DNA of 64,000 nucleotides, taken from contig CM046833.1 of the NCBI GenBank assembly GCA_025618425.1, positions 37,515,274 to 37,579,273 on the forward strand. The letters run 5' to 3'. Numbering within the stretch: position 1 is the first letter of the stretch; the number at the start of each line of letters is the position of its first letter. The stretch comes from Heliocidaris tuberculata (Eukaryota; Echinodermata; Echinoidea; Camarodonta; Echinometridae). Under the pieces are notes generated by a model, which saw only the letters and a list, made by a program, of their open reading frames with translations, had not been told where the DNA came from and searched no databases. Position numbers and translations under genes: made by a program. This document shows, one piece after another, positions 51,001 through 57,089 of this stretch.

Positions 51001-52212
51001 CTGAAAGATGTGACTGAGATTTGAACCTGGGTCTGATTAGAGTCGGTTTGTAGGCAAATACAAAGAGCTGCCCGCAAACATTACCACTATACCAACTCCT
51101 GATCCCTAAATAGTTGGTAACTAAGGATTCCGGAGAAAAACATGCATAAATTGAAATACATTAGTAAATGGTCTATTGCTTCCAGACATTTTCATTTACC
51201 ATGTGCATGTAGTTGCATGAAGAGTACTCAGCTTTATCTTTAAAATAGGAATTTATTGAAATCTTTTTTTGTTGTGTCTCCATTCTCAGCTACAAAATCT
51301 GCACCTGTCGAAGATACCAGTCCTCAAACGTCTGGTACTAGGTAAGTTTAGCCAACCACACACTATACAATCTGACTGCGATCCTATTTGGGAAGAATTT
51401 GATATAACATTTGATATGAATGTTCAAACATTAAAACTCTTAATGATCAAGGTTCTGAATATTCATTTGAAGAATATGGTTGAAATTTTGGGGTATCGTA
51501 AGCCTTCTTGGAGGAAAAGCCATTTGTAGTAACGTTAGACCGTTTTTTTTTGCGATTGTCCACGATTTGGAGCCGATTTGGCCTTTACTCCTACCAGAAC
51601 GCTTGTAATGCACTCAATTTTTCATTTCTAGTATTTATATCATTATTGAGAACCTCAATCAAGGTAGATTATATTTATATAAATTTACGTACATGTAACT
51701 GATGCAATTGCAATTTCTTTGCAAATCGTATCAAAGTCGGATCGTATATTAAATGTGCAGTAGGCTTTTAATTAGTTATAGTTATTTACAGCAGTACGAT
51801 AATACACCATAAGGGGCATGTGCTTTAAACAGAAGAAGAGACATGTTTATAAAGCTAAAAGAGGGATTATGTCTTGATTTACATGTTCCACTTTTTACCA
51901 TAAGATTTAATGTAGCAATGTGCAACATATTTTACATTCTGTCCAAGATTTCTATAAAATGTAAGCATATTGGAAGTATGTGTTGACTGGCCTTGCAAAG
52001 TTTTGCTGAAATATATGAAAATAAAGTATTCATCAAGTCATCTCATTTCTTGCCGCATTTAACAATTTACGAACATTCGTTTTTCATTATCTTTCAGGAA
52101 AAAACAGAAGCAAAAAAAAAACGCAGCAAGGAAAGTCCTGAGAGAAAGAAATCCAAGCGCTGATGTAGCAGTGACTAAGCATGTATTTTTTGATGTTTTG
52201 GGAACAAGATGA
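24188..52212 (+). CDS. NLR-type receptor with 2A leader: Death-NACHT-LRR(7)-Death (gene span)
   Basis: Gene-level entry covering 14 predicted coding exons: 24188-24279, 28552-28886, 29522-31233, 31981-32154, 32792-32971, 33640-33819, 36209-36391, 37148-37339, 40091-40255, 43576-43740, 44805-45126, 47254-47286, 51290-51341 and 52098-52212. All junctions are GT-AG and the phases agree throughout. The total is 3900 nt, a 1299-residue protein plus stop. Domains: 2A leader 1-30, Death about 34-140, NACHT and helical region about 143-713, leucine-rich repeats 714-1126, second Death about 1148-1233, polar and basic tail 1234-1299. NLRs sense microbial or danger signals, oligomerise through NACHT and signal through Death-type adaptors. 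The model up to the seventh LRR exon is strong. The last four exons are less certain. Introns are packed with transposons and satellite DNA. Confidence 0.8.
24595..24900 (+). repeat. Intronic interspersed repeat, copy 1
   Basis: It shares with 36430-36800 (same orientation) and 28080-28400 (opposite) the order AACTTTACC...GGTTA(A/G)(C/G)(A/G)GTTAAG(G/A)AG, GAAGAAA and a GCGYGGAACTCAACT / GGTTCYGC hairpin. Here the hairpin is GCGCGGAACTCAACT-GGAGTTGAGTTCCGC. Confidence 0.65.
24890..25505. repeat. 96-bp satellite, block 1
   Basis: The landmark AAATTGATTTGGCGC (with variants) recurs at about 24902, 24998, 25093, 25188, 25283, 25379 and 25472, a period of 94-97 bp. Other conserved parts are AACCCAAATAAAACAACAAA, TGAATGAAGTATACAACGCA and AATGTTTTTATCGAATTGG. 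Confidence 0.85.
25506..26735. mobile_element. 1.2-kb insertion splitting the 96-bp satellite
   Basis: Satellite units stop near 25505 (at TGTGACCCGTCACGTCAAAA) and resume near 26736. The 18-bp segment GTCACGTCAAAATGAGAC (25515-25532) also occurs in reverse at about 36100-36120 with a TGTGACCC extension, as expected for a transposon terminus. The right side has a C run at 26711-26725. I could not define inverted ends or a target duplication, and no coding region was seen. Confidence 0.5.
26736..27580. repeat. 96-bp satellite, block 2
   Basis: Continues the same unit and orientation as block 1, with (A/G)AAATTG(A/G)TTTGGCGC at about 26751, 26847, 26958, 27053, 27149, 27268, 27369, 27466 and 27560. 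Some units are lengthened by T runs (26930-26946). Confidence 0.85.
27830..28440 (-). repeat. Intronic interspersed repeat, copy 2 (inverted)
   Basis: Reverse-orientation relative of 36430-36800. Shared parts are GGTACCAATCACCAAAAATA, CACTTGTGAGTAGACTAGT-like sequence, and the GCGCGGAACCCAACTCC / GGTTCCGCACGGGCCCTA hairpin at 28262-28312. GAATAGGGC and GCCCTATTC form the outer arms. Confidence 0.65.
28552..28886 (+). CDS. NLR exon 2: N-terminal Death domain
   Basis: 335 nt, phase 2 in and phase 1 out. The acceptor is TTTTTCGTTCTAG and the donor AGAG|GTAAGA is strong. It encodes about 110 residues reading STVSEKEFLHLSEHIGP, then a six-helix Death-fold pattern: FYKLGVNLEIPYAQLDDI, ALLRVFMKWRDRQ, then VLAEKLKESGLAELSEALL. 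The single Trp in the MKW segment and the C-terminal L-AEKL-ESGLAEL helix pair are typical of Death domains. In this family it recruits downstream adaptors by homotypic contact. The end HRG|AKPS leads straight into the NACHT exon. Confidence 0.9.
28887..29521. other. NLR intron 2
   Basis: 635 bp. The only notable feature is a C run of about 20 at 29187-29206. The acceptor for the NACHT exon has a strong pyrimidine tract (TTGTTTTACTCTCCTCTCTAG). Confidence 0.8.
29522..31233 (+). CDS. NLR exon 3: NACHT ATPase and helical region
   Basis: A single 1712-nt exon, residues 143-713. Walker A is GEAGAGKTT (235-243, K241). Walker B is LLVFDGLDEF (308-317, D312 and D315-E316). Sensor 1 is VTTRPW (R391). 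The winged-helix-side motif is PYPIYVAMLCLIW (455-467). The NLR-typical HKLFQEYMAGEHLAAL starts at H592. These identify a STAND-class ATPase that switches between ADP-bound and ATP-bound oligomeric states. Odd: about 65 residues, polar and rich in Ser, His, Pro and Asn (SRDHHSQPRSQTSHSS), lie between Walker B and the sensor strand, where NACHT domains normally have a short loop. An ATG at 29455 in the same frame belongs to the intron and is not the start. The donor TGG|GTAAGT is strong, phase 0. Confidence 0.95.
31234..31980. other. NLR intron 3
   Basis: 747 bp. 31370-31600 resembles, inverted, sequence in the intron at 37960-38160 (GTTGCCAATTTACAC, AACAGAAAAATTGCCAA). 31743-31948 is a TIR element. 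It ends about 30 nt before the acceptor of LRR exon 1. Confidence 0.7.
31743..31948. mobile_element. Small TIR element, ATTTGCTCC family
   Basis: The left end is GCATTTGCTCCTGCAACATT and the right end is GACAATTGTCCCCGGAGCATG-like and inverted. Between them lies TTAGGTTTAGGGTTAGGGTT. Same family as 13437-13656. Confidence 0.6.
31981..32154 (+). CDS. NLR exon 4: LRR module 1
   Basis: 58 residues (714-771), phase 0-0. Reads VHTLNGF, then AEALCTMPNLSKLTLNGMF, then LHDDFYSSLKSMASSMK. This is two ribonuclease-inhibitor-type leucine-rich repeats of about 28 residues, of which the second half sits at the exon end and pairs with VHTL at the start of the next exon. The acceptor is TTTTACTTCAG and the donor AAG|GTACAT is weak. 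LRRs form the ligand-sensing, autoinhibitory horseshoe. Confidence 0.9.
32155..32791. other. NLR intron 4
   Basis: 637 bp. An imperfect fold-back at 32651-32725 (CGGTGAAAGAT and ATCTTTCACCTCG) is the only structure seen. Confidence 0.6.
32792..32971 (+). CDS. NLR exon 5: LRR module 2
   Basis: 60 residues (772-831), phase 0-0. Starts VQTLEVEGGFGYQ, contains AGALCSMPKLTELELDGLL and ends LHDEFYSTWDALSSSMK. A Trp replaces the usual Leu/Lys in the last helix (STWDAL). The acceptor TCTTCAATAG has a poor pyrimidine tract, and the donor AAG|GTATAT lacks G at +5. Confidence 0.9.
33276..33622 (+). repeat. tRNA-derived SINE next to an LRR exon
   Basis: The Pol III promoter is visible: A box-like TAGTCGAGTGG at about 33291-33301 and B box GGTTCGAGCCC at 33339-33349. 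The body has TGTCCTTAAGACATTTTATC and GGATACCTGGTAGAATAC. It ends GGAAAAGCACTATATTTAAA, a form common to deuterostome tRNA SINEs, then a short tail of A and TTATTG. The tail runs into the acceptor of LRR exon 6 at 33639. Confidence 0.75.
33640..33819 (+). CDS. NLR exon 6: LRR module 3
   Basis: 60 residues (832-891), phase 0-0. Starts VHTLKLNSGSGYNFRF, contains AGALCSMSNLTMLTLSRMH and ends LKDEFYATSKAMSSLMK. It departs from its sisters in LKDEF for LHDEF and in the final helix. The acceptor pyrimidine tract (GTTATTGTTATTTCTTCAG) abuts a SINE tail. The donor is AAG|GTATTT. Confidence 0.9.
33820..36208. other. NLR intron 6
   Basis: 2.4 kb. Contains the TIR element with 147-bp tandem units (34124-35252). 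35340-36130 includes repeat-like sequence ending at about 36100-36120 in the inverse of the GTCACGTCAAAATGAGAC terminus. No exon seen. Confidence 0.65.
34124..35252. mobile_element. TIR element with 147-bp tandem units and AGGTCA direct repeats
   Basis: The ends TTTATGCCTCCGCCCACC and GCAGAGGCATAAA are inverted repeats. The interior is about six units with the landmark AAGAACCATTTGGC at 34212, 34418, 34566, 34713, 34858 and about 35006, a period of about 147 bp. The first step is lengthened by an (AT)n expansion (34306-34390). Units carry GGGTCACGAGGTCAAAGGTCA, giving AGGTCA half-sites spaced by one base (34503, 34510, 34517; 34651, 34658). Confidence 0.75.
36209..36391 (+). CDS. NLR exon 7: LRR module 4
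   Basis: 61 residues (892-952), phase 0-0. Starts VHTLTVSSGNNHSVMNL, contains AAALCTMPKLTKLTLYGIL and ends LHDDFYSKLKEMASTIK. The acceptor TGTCTTTTCAG is good. The donor AAG|GTTCGT is the least canonical of the set, since +3 is T. Confidence 0.9.
36392..37147 (+). repeat. NLR intron 7 with interspersed repeat, copy 3
   Basis: About 36420-36800 repeats, in the same orientation, the element at 24595 and, inverted, that at 27830-28440. Landmarks are GCGTGGAACCTAACTCC, GGTTCTGCACGGGCCCTAA, AACTAGTCTACTCACAAGTC and TTTTTTGGTGATTGGTACC. A C run lies at 36834-36850. Confidence 0.65.
37148..37339 (+). CDS. NLR exon 8: LRR module 5
   Basis: 64 residues (953-1016), phase 0-0, the longest LRR module. 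Extra residues lie in the variable loop after VQTLTLSSGDHNP (VIHVMDVLAPVSWDFG). Contains EALCSMSNLMELKLHGMC and ends LHDEFYSSLKAMASSLK. The acceptor is ACATTTGTTCAG. The donor AAG|GTACATGTACATG is weak. Confidence 0.9.
37340..40090. other. NLR intron 8
   Basis: 2.75 kb. 37960-38160 is inverted relative to 31370-31600. A perfect hairpin with TA tails lies at 38612-38790. (AT)n lies at 39026-39058. No further LRR exon was found when I searched for DEFYS-type sequence. Confidence 0.6.
38612..38790. mobile_element. Perfect 56-bp palindrome flanked by (TA)n
   Basis: The arms 38641-38696 and 38708-38763 are exact reverse complements round an 11-nt loop (CCTGATATCAA). Outside them lie (TA)n tracts on both sides (about 29 and 27 nt), so the foldable arm is about 84 nt. 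The start TGAATAATATTCCTCTGGAA is mirrored at the right. It is likely a TA-targeting MITE. 14280-14325 (TTCTTTTAAAACCAA, TTGATATCAGG) resembles its centre. Confidence 0.85.
40091..40255 (+). CDS. NLR exon 9: LRR module 6
   Basis: 55 residues (1017-1071), phase 0-0. Starts VHTLTLSRVRVSAPGSRDLA, contains EGLCSMPNLTKLTCYRIL and ends LHDEFYSMLKEKASSMK. It lacks the glycine/asparagine loop present in modules 3-5. The acceptor is AATATTTCTCTAG and the donor AAG|GTACAT. Confidence 0.9.
41111..42741. mobile_element. hAT-type element with GGACTC repeats, 1.63 kb
   Basis: The ends are CAGTGCTGTAGGACTC and GACTCGACTACAGCACTA, inverted with one base difference at the tip. The 8-bp target duplication GTTGCAGT is perfect (41103-41110 and 42742-42749). 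Both subterminal regions are (GGACTC)n-like: 41122-41220 and 42640-42725. The interior is AT-rich, and the open frame at 42217-42513 shows no transposase motif that I know. It is probably non-autonomous. Confidence 0.85.
43190..43405 (-). repeat. SINE, minus strand, with a 7SL/Alu-like head
   Basis: Read on the minus strand, it starts near 43400 with GTGGGCGTGCGCCTGTAATC, CAGCTAACAGTGG, then ACCCAGGTTTGAAACTGAG, which resembles the 5' part of 7SL RNA and its B box region. The body (CACGTCTTTCGGATGGTGAC, GTTAAAGGTCGGTCCCCAGA) is shared with 50925-51110. The tail is AATTACACACATACAGACAC. Confidence 0.5.
43576..43740 (+). CDS. NLR exon 10: LRR module 7
   Basis: 55 residues (1072-1126), phase 0-0. 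Starts VQTLAMIGDFVKASGSLDLA, contains VALCSMQNLTELTLDGML and ends IRDEFYSQLQAMATSLK. It is the most diverged copy at the LHDEF position (IRDEF). The acceptor is CTTAAATTTACAG and the donor AAG|GTACAT. It is the last LRR module that I can find. Confidence 0.88.
43741..44804. other. NLR intron 10
   Basis: Holds the poly-T/poly-C tandem repeat (43985-44335). The 3' part (44530-44800) is AT-rich with no recognised element. A second 2A leader was looked for here, since the next exon could accept one, and was not found. Confidence 0.6.
43985..44335. repeat. Tandem repeat with poly-T, CTTGTCAGAGAATTTTGG and poly-C
   Basis: About four and a half units of 70-95 bp, each with a 10-20 nt T run, GCTTGTCAGAGAATTTTGG, AGGCGAATGT, a C run and CACCTTTTTGAATA. 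The same unit occurs at 6100-6290 and 56664-56725. A GGGCGCCAATCCAGGGGG-type element end lies just upstream (43948). Confidence 0.8.
44805..45126 (+). CDS. NLR exon 11: second (C-terminal) Death domain
   Basis: 322 nt, residues 1127-1233. From the acceptor ATTGTTGTTTTCAG at 44804 the frame is open in phase 0, as needed after LRR module 7. The Death part begins at about 44859 with PASVSEKELLNLAEDVPP, then YVKLCINIGCSFAKSQQVLG, ALIEIFCTWKAEQ, LLAKNLKETRLDALAEKL. It aligns end to end with exon 2, including VSEKE, the single Trp and the final LA-LKE-LAL helices. A second acceptor at 44857 (CCTGCATTAG) gives the phase 2 start of exon 2. The end CAG|GTACAT is phase 1, also as in exon 2. It may be a terminal Death domain of the same protein, an alternative first domain, or a captured piece of a neighbouring NLR gene. 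Confidence 0.7.
45127..47253. other. NLR intron 11
   Basis: 2.1 kb, mostly the TIR element at 45163-46970. The sequence after it (46971-47253) is AT-rich and ends in a strong acceptor, TCTGTTTTTTTTCTATCAAATAG. Confidence 0.65.
45163..46970. mobile_element. TIR element of about 1.8 kb
   Basis: The left end GCTGATTTTACGAACCGGCA is inverted at the right (TGCCGGTTCGTAAAATCAGC). The match extends outward to ATATATCG. The left end contains a 60-bp direct duplication (GATTTTACGAACC...ATACTGC at 45180 and 45240). Inside, 45700-45860 has four CCTTTTTATGAGGC-type short repeats. A 62-residue open frame at 46129 has no known domain. No transposase was recognised. Confidence 0.7.
47254..47286 (+). CDS. 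NLR exon 12: 33-nt microexon
   Basis: Encodes GHYQSSSNYGT with the neighbouring phase 1 bases. The acceptor has a long T tract and ends AAATAG. The donor CTG|GTAAGT is strong. Phase 1 in and out, so it is skippable without frame loss. It is polar and Ser/Tyr-rich, a linker or possible phosphorylation segment between Death and tail. Support is from splice signals and phase only. Confidence 0.6.
47703..48821. mobile_element. Tc1/mariner-like palindromic MITE, 1.1 kb
   Basis: The ends CAGTGTGTCCCAGAAAAA and TTTTTCTGGGACTCACTG are inverted, flanked by TA on each side (47701-47702 and 48822-48823). About 240 bp of the left end (to 47945) is inverted at the right (48490-48821). The right arm is interrupted at about 48553-48645 by a reversed copy of the junction itself: TIR, TA, and the outside flank TTAGGGTAAGGGTAAGG-type sequence. 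No transposase. Confidence 0.8.
49963..50561. mobile_element. TIR element, about 0.6 kb
   Basis: The ends CTGGGGCGGTATTCTGAAAG / CTCACTT and AAGTGAG / TTTCAGAATACTGCCCCTGG are inverted over about 28 bp. Internal TTGACC and CTTTCAGAATACC repeats are present. No clear target duplication and no coding region. Confidence 0.65.
50925..51110 (-). repeat. SINE, minus strand, with tRNA-like head
   Basis: On the minus strand, GAGTTGGTATAGTGGTAATG near 51100 carries an A box and ACCCAGGTTCAAATCTCAG near 51032 a B box. The body CACATCTTTCAGATGGTGAC, GTTAAAGGTCAGTCCCAGAC is shared with 43190-43405. The tail is CAATTACACACACA. Confidence 0.65.
51290..51341 (+). CDS. NLR exon 13: short linker exon
   Basis: 52 nt, phase 1 in and phase 2 out. 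Encodes ATKSAPVEDTSPQTSGT with the joining bases. It is rich in Ser, Thr and Pro, as expected for a disordered linker. The acceptor GTGTCTCCATTCTCAG is good and the donor TAG|GTAAGT strong. Both other frames are worse, one ending in a stop. Identification rests on splice signals and phase. Confidence 0.55.
51342..52097. other. NLR intron 13
   Basis: 756 bp, AT-rich, no repeats or exon signals seen. Confidence 0.6.
52098..52212 (+). CDS. NLR exon 14: terminal lysine-rich exon
   Basis: The acceptor is CATTATCTTTCAG. In the phase predicted from exon 13, the text is KKQKQKKNAARKVLRERNPS then ADVAVTKHVFFDVLGTR and the stop TGA at 52210-52212. In the frame two bases on it would read KTEAKKKRSKESPERKKSKR with a stop at 52161-52163, which looks more like a typical basic, nuclear-signal-like tail but needs a phase 0 entry that exon 13 does not supply. 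Which frame is used is open. The exon is followed by about 1.2 kb of 3' sequence with poly(A) signals. Confidence 0.5.
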
Positions 52213-53427
52213 TCCTCTTGAAAAGTGCAATATGTTTTACTATGCAAAAGTTTACCTGTATATTAAGAATACAGGCATATCAATAATTCTTGATCAAAGG
52301 TTGCTCAACTAACACATATAATAGGTTTACCAGTATTTTATTTAACCAAGATAGCATTGTCAGTAATTAAAGTCATCACTTGAGAGGTCCTCAAAGAATT
52401 ATCCATAAATTTGATTACATTAGAAATTGGACATACCTGTGATCATGACATCTCTGACTGAGCCTTATTCCTGGAAGCCTTATGTCCTCGTGTATCCACC
52501 CATATGTCCCTATTCATTTCTAATCATTGACAGTGGCAGACTAAGGGAGGCACAGGTTTACATGGTCCCAAGCCAAAAATTTTCCAGTCCAGTCGTGAGC
52601 CCCCATTTAAAATTTGAGACCCTGTCACAATACTTATGTACCCCACCCCAATCATTGACAGTAAGGGAATAAGGGGGACACAGGTTCACATGGTCCCCAG
52701 CCAAAATTTCCCCATACTTGATACACAATCATGGTATAGTCGTGACTTTGAGACCCTGTCATACTTTTATGCCCCCCCTCCCCCCCCCCCCCCCCACGAT
52801 TCTGGATCCACCAACTGAACCAAGCTTGATTCAAATATGGAAGATTGAACTGATGAGATTTTTGATCGAAGATGTCAATATATATTTATATGAGTGTAAA
52901 ATATTATCAGGAGATGTCTTGTCTATCTACCTTCATTTATTGTTTATTTTGTTCATCTATTTCATATATTCATCTACATGAACATCTACTTTCATTCATG
53001 TCAGTATTGTAATTATATTGTTATCCATAGCCCTAGTATAAGTGTTGGAATTGCTATTACATTCCTATTTTATAGTCTTGTCAGTACTGTACCAAACACC
53101 TTGAAGAAGCTATAACGTGATATTTACAGGCCAACACTTGTGTTATTTCAATGTTCACTTATCTTCATTCTTACCAATTAGTCTGATTATGTACACATCA
53201 GGAACATTCTTAGTAGCTGCAGGAAGTAGAGGGAGAATTTAGCTTAAAAAGTATATTAACCTATTCAAGACTATTGCTCTTGTCATGCCATCCAGCTCTG
53301 CTTATGTGACAGTCCCTCTTTATGATTCATTTACATTGATTATACCGTGTAATTACTTTAATTTGATAATGTATTAATATTTTGGTAATAAATGTATGTT
53401 GTAATCAGTTTGTACAGTATGTTTGAA
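52213..53427 (+). other. Probable 3' untranslated region of the NLR gene
   Basis: No further exons are visible. Contains two related segments, 52530-52625 and 52660-52755 (GGCAGACTAAGGGAGGCACA / GTAAGGGAATAAGGGGGACA, ACATGGTCCC, GAGACCCTGTCA), one ending in a C run (52780-52796), so an element may be inserted in it. Confidence 0.45.
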
Positions 53428-53437
53428 AATAAATAAA
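53428..53437 (+). terminator. Overlapping poly(A) signals
   Basis: Two AATAAA hexamers (53428-53433 and 53432-53437) in GAAAATAAATAAAGAATA. Another AATAAA is at about 53389. Position and strand fit the end of the NLR transcript. Confidence 0.55.
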
Positions 53438-56400
53438 GAATAATGTATATAAATCAAATTATTATTTTTAATTTTTATTATTATTATTACTATGACTGTT
53501 ATGAGATGATTATAATTAGATGAATATCGTCTCATTGTTAACACCATGGACTGAAATAGGAAAAATTAAAGGAAAAAAGGCATGAAAGTGGTGATTATTG
53601 GAATTGATGGTGACGCTGCAGCTTATATGCAAATGAGGCAATCCGTGTATGCTACCTTTCCTTCCATAAGTTTTAATTTGTCTATGATTTGAAGTCACTC
53701 ATTTTAAGCATGATATATGCCTTTTTAAAAAAAAATCAGTTTGGTTTTCAGCCTACATATTTTTACATCAAATCACTTTTACTCTTTTGATGAACAATAA
53801 TAATAATAATAATAATGAAACATTTTTGGATAGCGCATAACACATAGGCAAATTTGCATGTCTCTATGCACTTTAAGAATAGAAAACAAGTTTATACAAG
53901 AAAAGAAAAAGAAAAAATGACTGGGTTCATGTTTTTGACTATTCATAAGTGGTGAAAAAATATGTTTTCAAGGTACTAATGAAGGTGTCATAGGTTCCTA
54001 TAGTTTTGAGTTGTTCTGGCAATTTGTTCCACAAAAAAGTGGCTGCGTATGAGAAAGACCTTTCTCAGTTCATAGAGAAAGAAGGACTTGACTTCAGTAT
54101 TTTCAAAAATTTTGGTAGAGCATTAGATTCCATCAGTCATGTCATTTTTCTTTATTGAATCTGTGGAAGCCATCTTGATTTCATAAAAGTCAGTTATATA
54201 CACTGAAAATACGGTAATAATGGGCTTAGGACTGATTCCGGGGGACACCACACTGTACTATCTGTTGGTTGGAAAGTTGTAAATTTAAAACAGTAAATTC
54301 TTACTTGTACATGTATATAATATCTCTAAAGTAATGTTTACATATTTTGAATTTTCTTTTATTTGCAGATAACATAATAGTAGATGTGAAATGTCAGACA
54401 TGAATCATGAACACTTAAGGTGCCAAAGTTAGTAGTTATTTTCATGCTAACAAATTTCAGTTGAAAAAAATTTTTATGGTTTTTTATTTAAGATTTAGTA
54501 TCAGCACTATAAATTGTCCATTGATTGAAAAGAAGGAAATAGTGTAAATACCAGCGATACTTAAGGTAAAGAAATAAATAAGTAGACAAGTCAGATCTTT
54601 TACAGGAGATGTAGGAGACCTGGGGAGTGAGCAAATGAGTAAACAAATGATATTTTACCGATTCAGGTAATTCTTATTAAAGCCCATTGCACATGAGTCG
54701 TCATTTCAATTGTGCTATTCCCTACATTAACAGAGCCGGTGAATGTTAATAGCCTATAAGTCAGTATCATAATTTTATGTAGTGATTGCACTGATATTGT
54801 GCAATCTTTCTTTGTATGATGTCATTCCCACATGGCGTGTCAATGACTGCACAAGTCACAGATACAGTCCTTCGTCAAGGAAATGATACCTCATGTGCAC
54901 TGGACTCATTTCTAGAATGATATTCACAATCAATTCTGTATATAAAGACTTATTATTGTTTGGATCATTTAATTTCATGTTACAAGTTTATGATGGTCTG
55001 TGCGCATTTCAAAGTGTTTTCTTAAAACTTGTGTTTCCATTATTGTGTAAATGAATATTTCAGAACTTTGATATTTTCATTTTTCGTTGTATTTATAATT
55101 GTGTTTTTTCATATTGTTCCTATGAAAGGGAAAGATGAGATCATGTTTAAACCAAGTTTACTAATGATATGGAGGAATTGCCCATTTTCAATTTGAAAAT
55201 GTGTATGGAATGCCACAAGGCACAATTCTGCATTAGATTTGTAAATACAATAGGAAAAGGAGCAAGGGAAAAAGAAAGAAAGATATGTACAAACAAAATG
55301 CAAACTAGACATTCCCATGCTTATCTAATTCAGGTGTTATATACATGTAATATTTTTGTGATGAATTTTTATATGAACAGTGCCATTTTTGTATATTTTT
55401 GCTATGTGAGTCAAGACATTGATATTATTGTTGTATCCAAATCATCAAATTTGATATAATTGTACATGTAAGTGACCAAAGCATTCTTGAAATGCAAATT
55501 AATGTAATATTTTTGTAATGAATTTCTATATGAACAGTACCATTTTTGTGTATTTTTGCTATGTGAGTCAAGACATTGATATAATTGTTGTATCCAAATC
55601 ATCAAATTTGATATAATTGTACATGTTAAGACAAGTGACCAAAGCATTCTTGAAATGCAATTTAATGGATTAGGTGGAATATATATTGGTTTTTGTCTTT
55701 GTGTATACAATGTATATTGCTTTACGGTATATAGGTATCTAAAATGAATGCGAAAGATTTTGATTTGTTACATCTTAAAAAGTACTCAACCATCCTCCTT
55801 GAAACTTATATGTTGGAGTAGTGTCTCCTAAATTATGTGTTAGTGTTTGTCAGACCATTTCTTTCATTTCTTTCAAATGTTCGGAGGACAGGACATTAAC
55901 TTAAAACTTGGTACTAGAATGCATTACCACTTCGAGACGAACTGATTTGATTTTTGTTTGCGTAGGTCATAGGTCAAAGGTCATAGAGGTCAATATGCAT
56001 GAAATTAAAGATTTGTTAGTTTTGTTATCACCTCAACTATTTTGTAAAACATTGGGATGATTATACTTGTGGTTCCTGTCAATGCTGCTCTTTCATCATA
56101 TCTCTTTTTTTTTCCTGAGTAATCCTTTGTTTGCATGTCGGAGTTGGAAGCATTGCTAGACATTTTTTGTGGTGGGGGGGGGGGGGGGGGGGGAGGGTGT
56201 ACACAAGAAGTGTAAATTATTTGCCCACTCGTTCTTTGGAAGACTATTTTGTCCATTTGAACCCTCCCCCCCCCCCCCCAGCAAGACAGTACTCTGATAG
56301 GAGTATAAATCACTGATTGTTTGGTATTAATGAGGAGGGCCTATTATGTATGTTTATGAGCCTGAACAGTTATATGTATACCAACAAAATTGAGTTGGTA

Positions 56401-56600
56401 CCTCATCTATCTGTTAGAAACTTATCATTGAAATGATTGAAATGAATTTGAAATACATGTATGTATTCAAATATTAAGCAATCTACATGTAAATATTCAA
56501 TAATGATATGTGAATTTCATACTCAATACACAGCAAATGCATTTGAACAATGATTTGAATCTATATTTTTTCACTTTGAATTTGAGACATGTATTGTTGT
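53438..56600. other. Intergenic stretch with interspersed repeats
   Basis: 53790-54260 is a repeat fragment with (AAT)n, then GATAGCGCATAACACATAGG and CTATGCACTTTAAGAATAG, and AGTGGCTGCGTATGAGAAAG. 55345-55675 is a 157-bp tandem duplication. 55965-55990 has AGGTCA direct repeats as at 34.5 kb. G and C runs lie at 56174-56193 and 56265-56279. No exon can be supported. Confidence 0.45.
55345..55675. repeat. 157-bp tandem duplication
   Basis: ATGTAATATTTTTGTGATGA at 55345 and ATGTAATATTTTTGTAATGA at 55502 start two nearly identical units. Both contain GCTATGTGAGTCAAGACATT, GTTGTATCCAAATCATCAAA and TGACCAAAGCATTCTTGAAA. Confidence 0.85.
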
Positions 56601-56609
56601 ACATGTATG

Positions 56610-56729
56610 CAGTGGTGGATCCAGGGGGGGGGGGGTCCAAAAAGGTGCCCACAAAATGCTGAGGACCTTTTTTTTTTTTTTTTTTTGCTTTGTCCGAAAA
56701 TTTTGTGAATATTGAGCCCCCTGCCACTG
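56610..56729. mobile_element. CAGTGG-family MITE, 120 bp
   Basis: The left end CAGTGGTGGATCCAGG is followed by a G run. The right end CCCCCTGCCACTG is inverted. The flanks CATGTATG and GTTGTATA share TGTAT at the same positions (5 of 8). The inside has a T run and GCTTTGTCCGAAAATTTTG, the same unit as at 6100 and 43985. Confidence 0.65.
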
Positions 56730-57080
56730 GTTGTATAAGCTCTTATTTTCCATTCCGCTCTTACCAAACTTGTTCTGCTCAGAAACATTCTCTCTGTGTC
56801 TGTCTCATTAGTCTTCTGTTTTTCCCCTCTTTCACTTTTTCTCTCAGATTTGTTTCTGTATCTCTCTTTCTCACTCCCTGTCTCTTGTTCTCTTAGTCTC
56901 TCCTCCTTCCCTGCTTCCTCCTGTCTCTCCGTCCCTTCCTCCCTCTCGATCCCCCTTCCTCTCACCTTCTCTCTCCCTATTTCTCTCCCTGTTCCCGCTG
57001 TATCTGTGTTTATGTGGAAAGTTATGTGTTGGTGAAAAAAATGTGAACATAAAAACTGAGGAATGAAAGTGTGGAAAGTG
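56730..57080. other. CT-rich stretch
   Basis: 56770-57000 is a degenerate (TCTC/TCCC)n tract. No gene. Confidence 0.5.
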
Positions 57081-57089
57081 GGTTATTAG

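Larger units (their letters stand above)
47287..51289. other. NLR intron 12
   Basis: 4 kb. Contains the palindromic Tc1/mariner-like element (47703-48821), a fragment of the ATTTGCTCC family (48830-48910), a G run at 49429-49446, a TIR element at 49963-50561 and a minus-strand SINE at 50925-51110. No exon was recognised. Confidence 0.6.
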
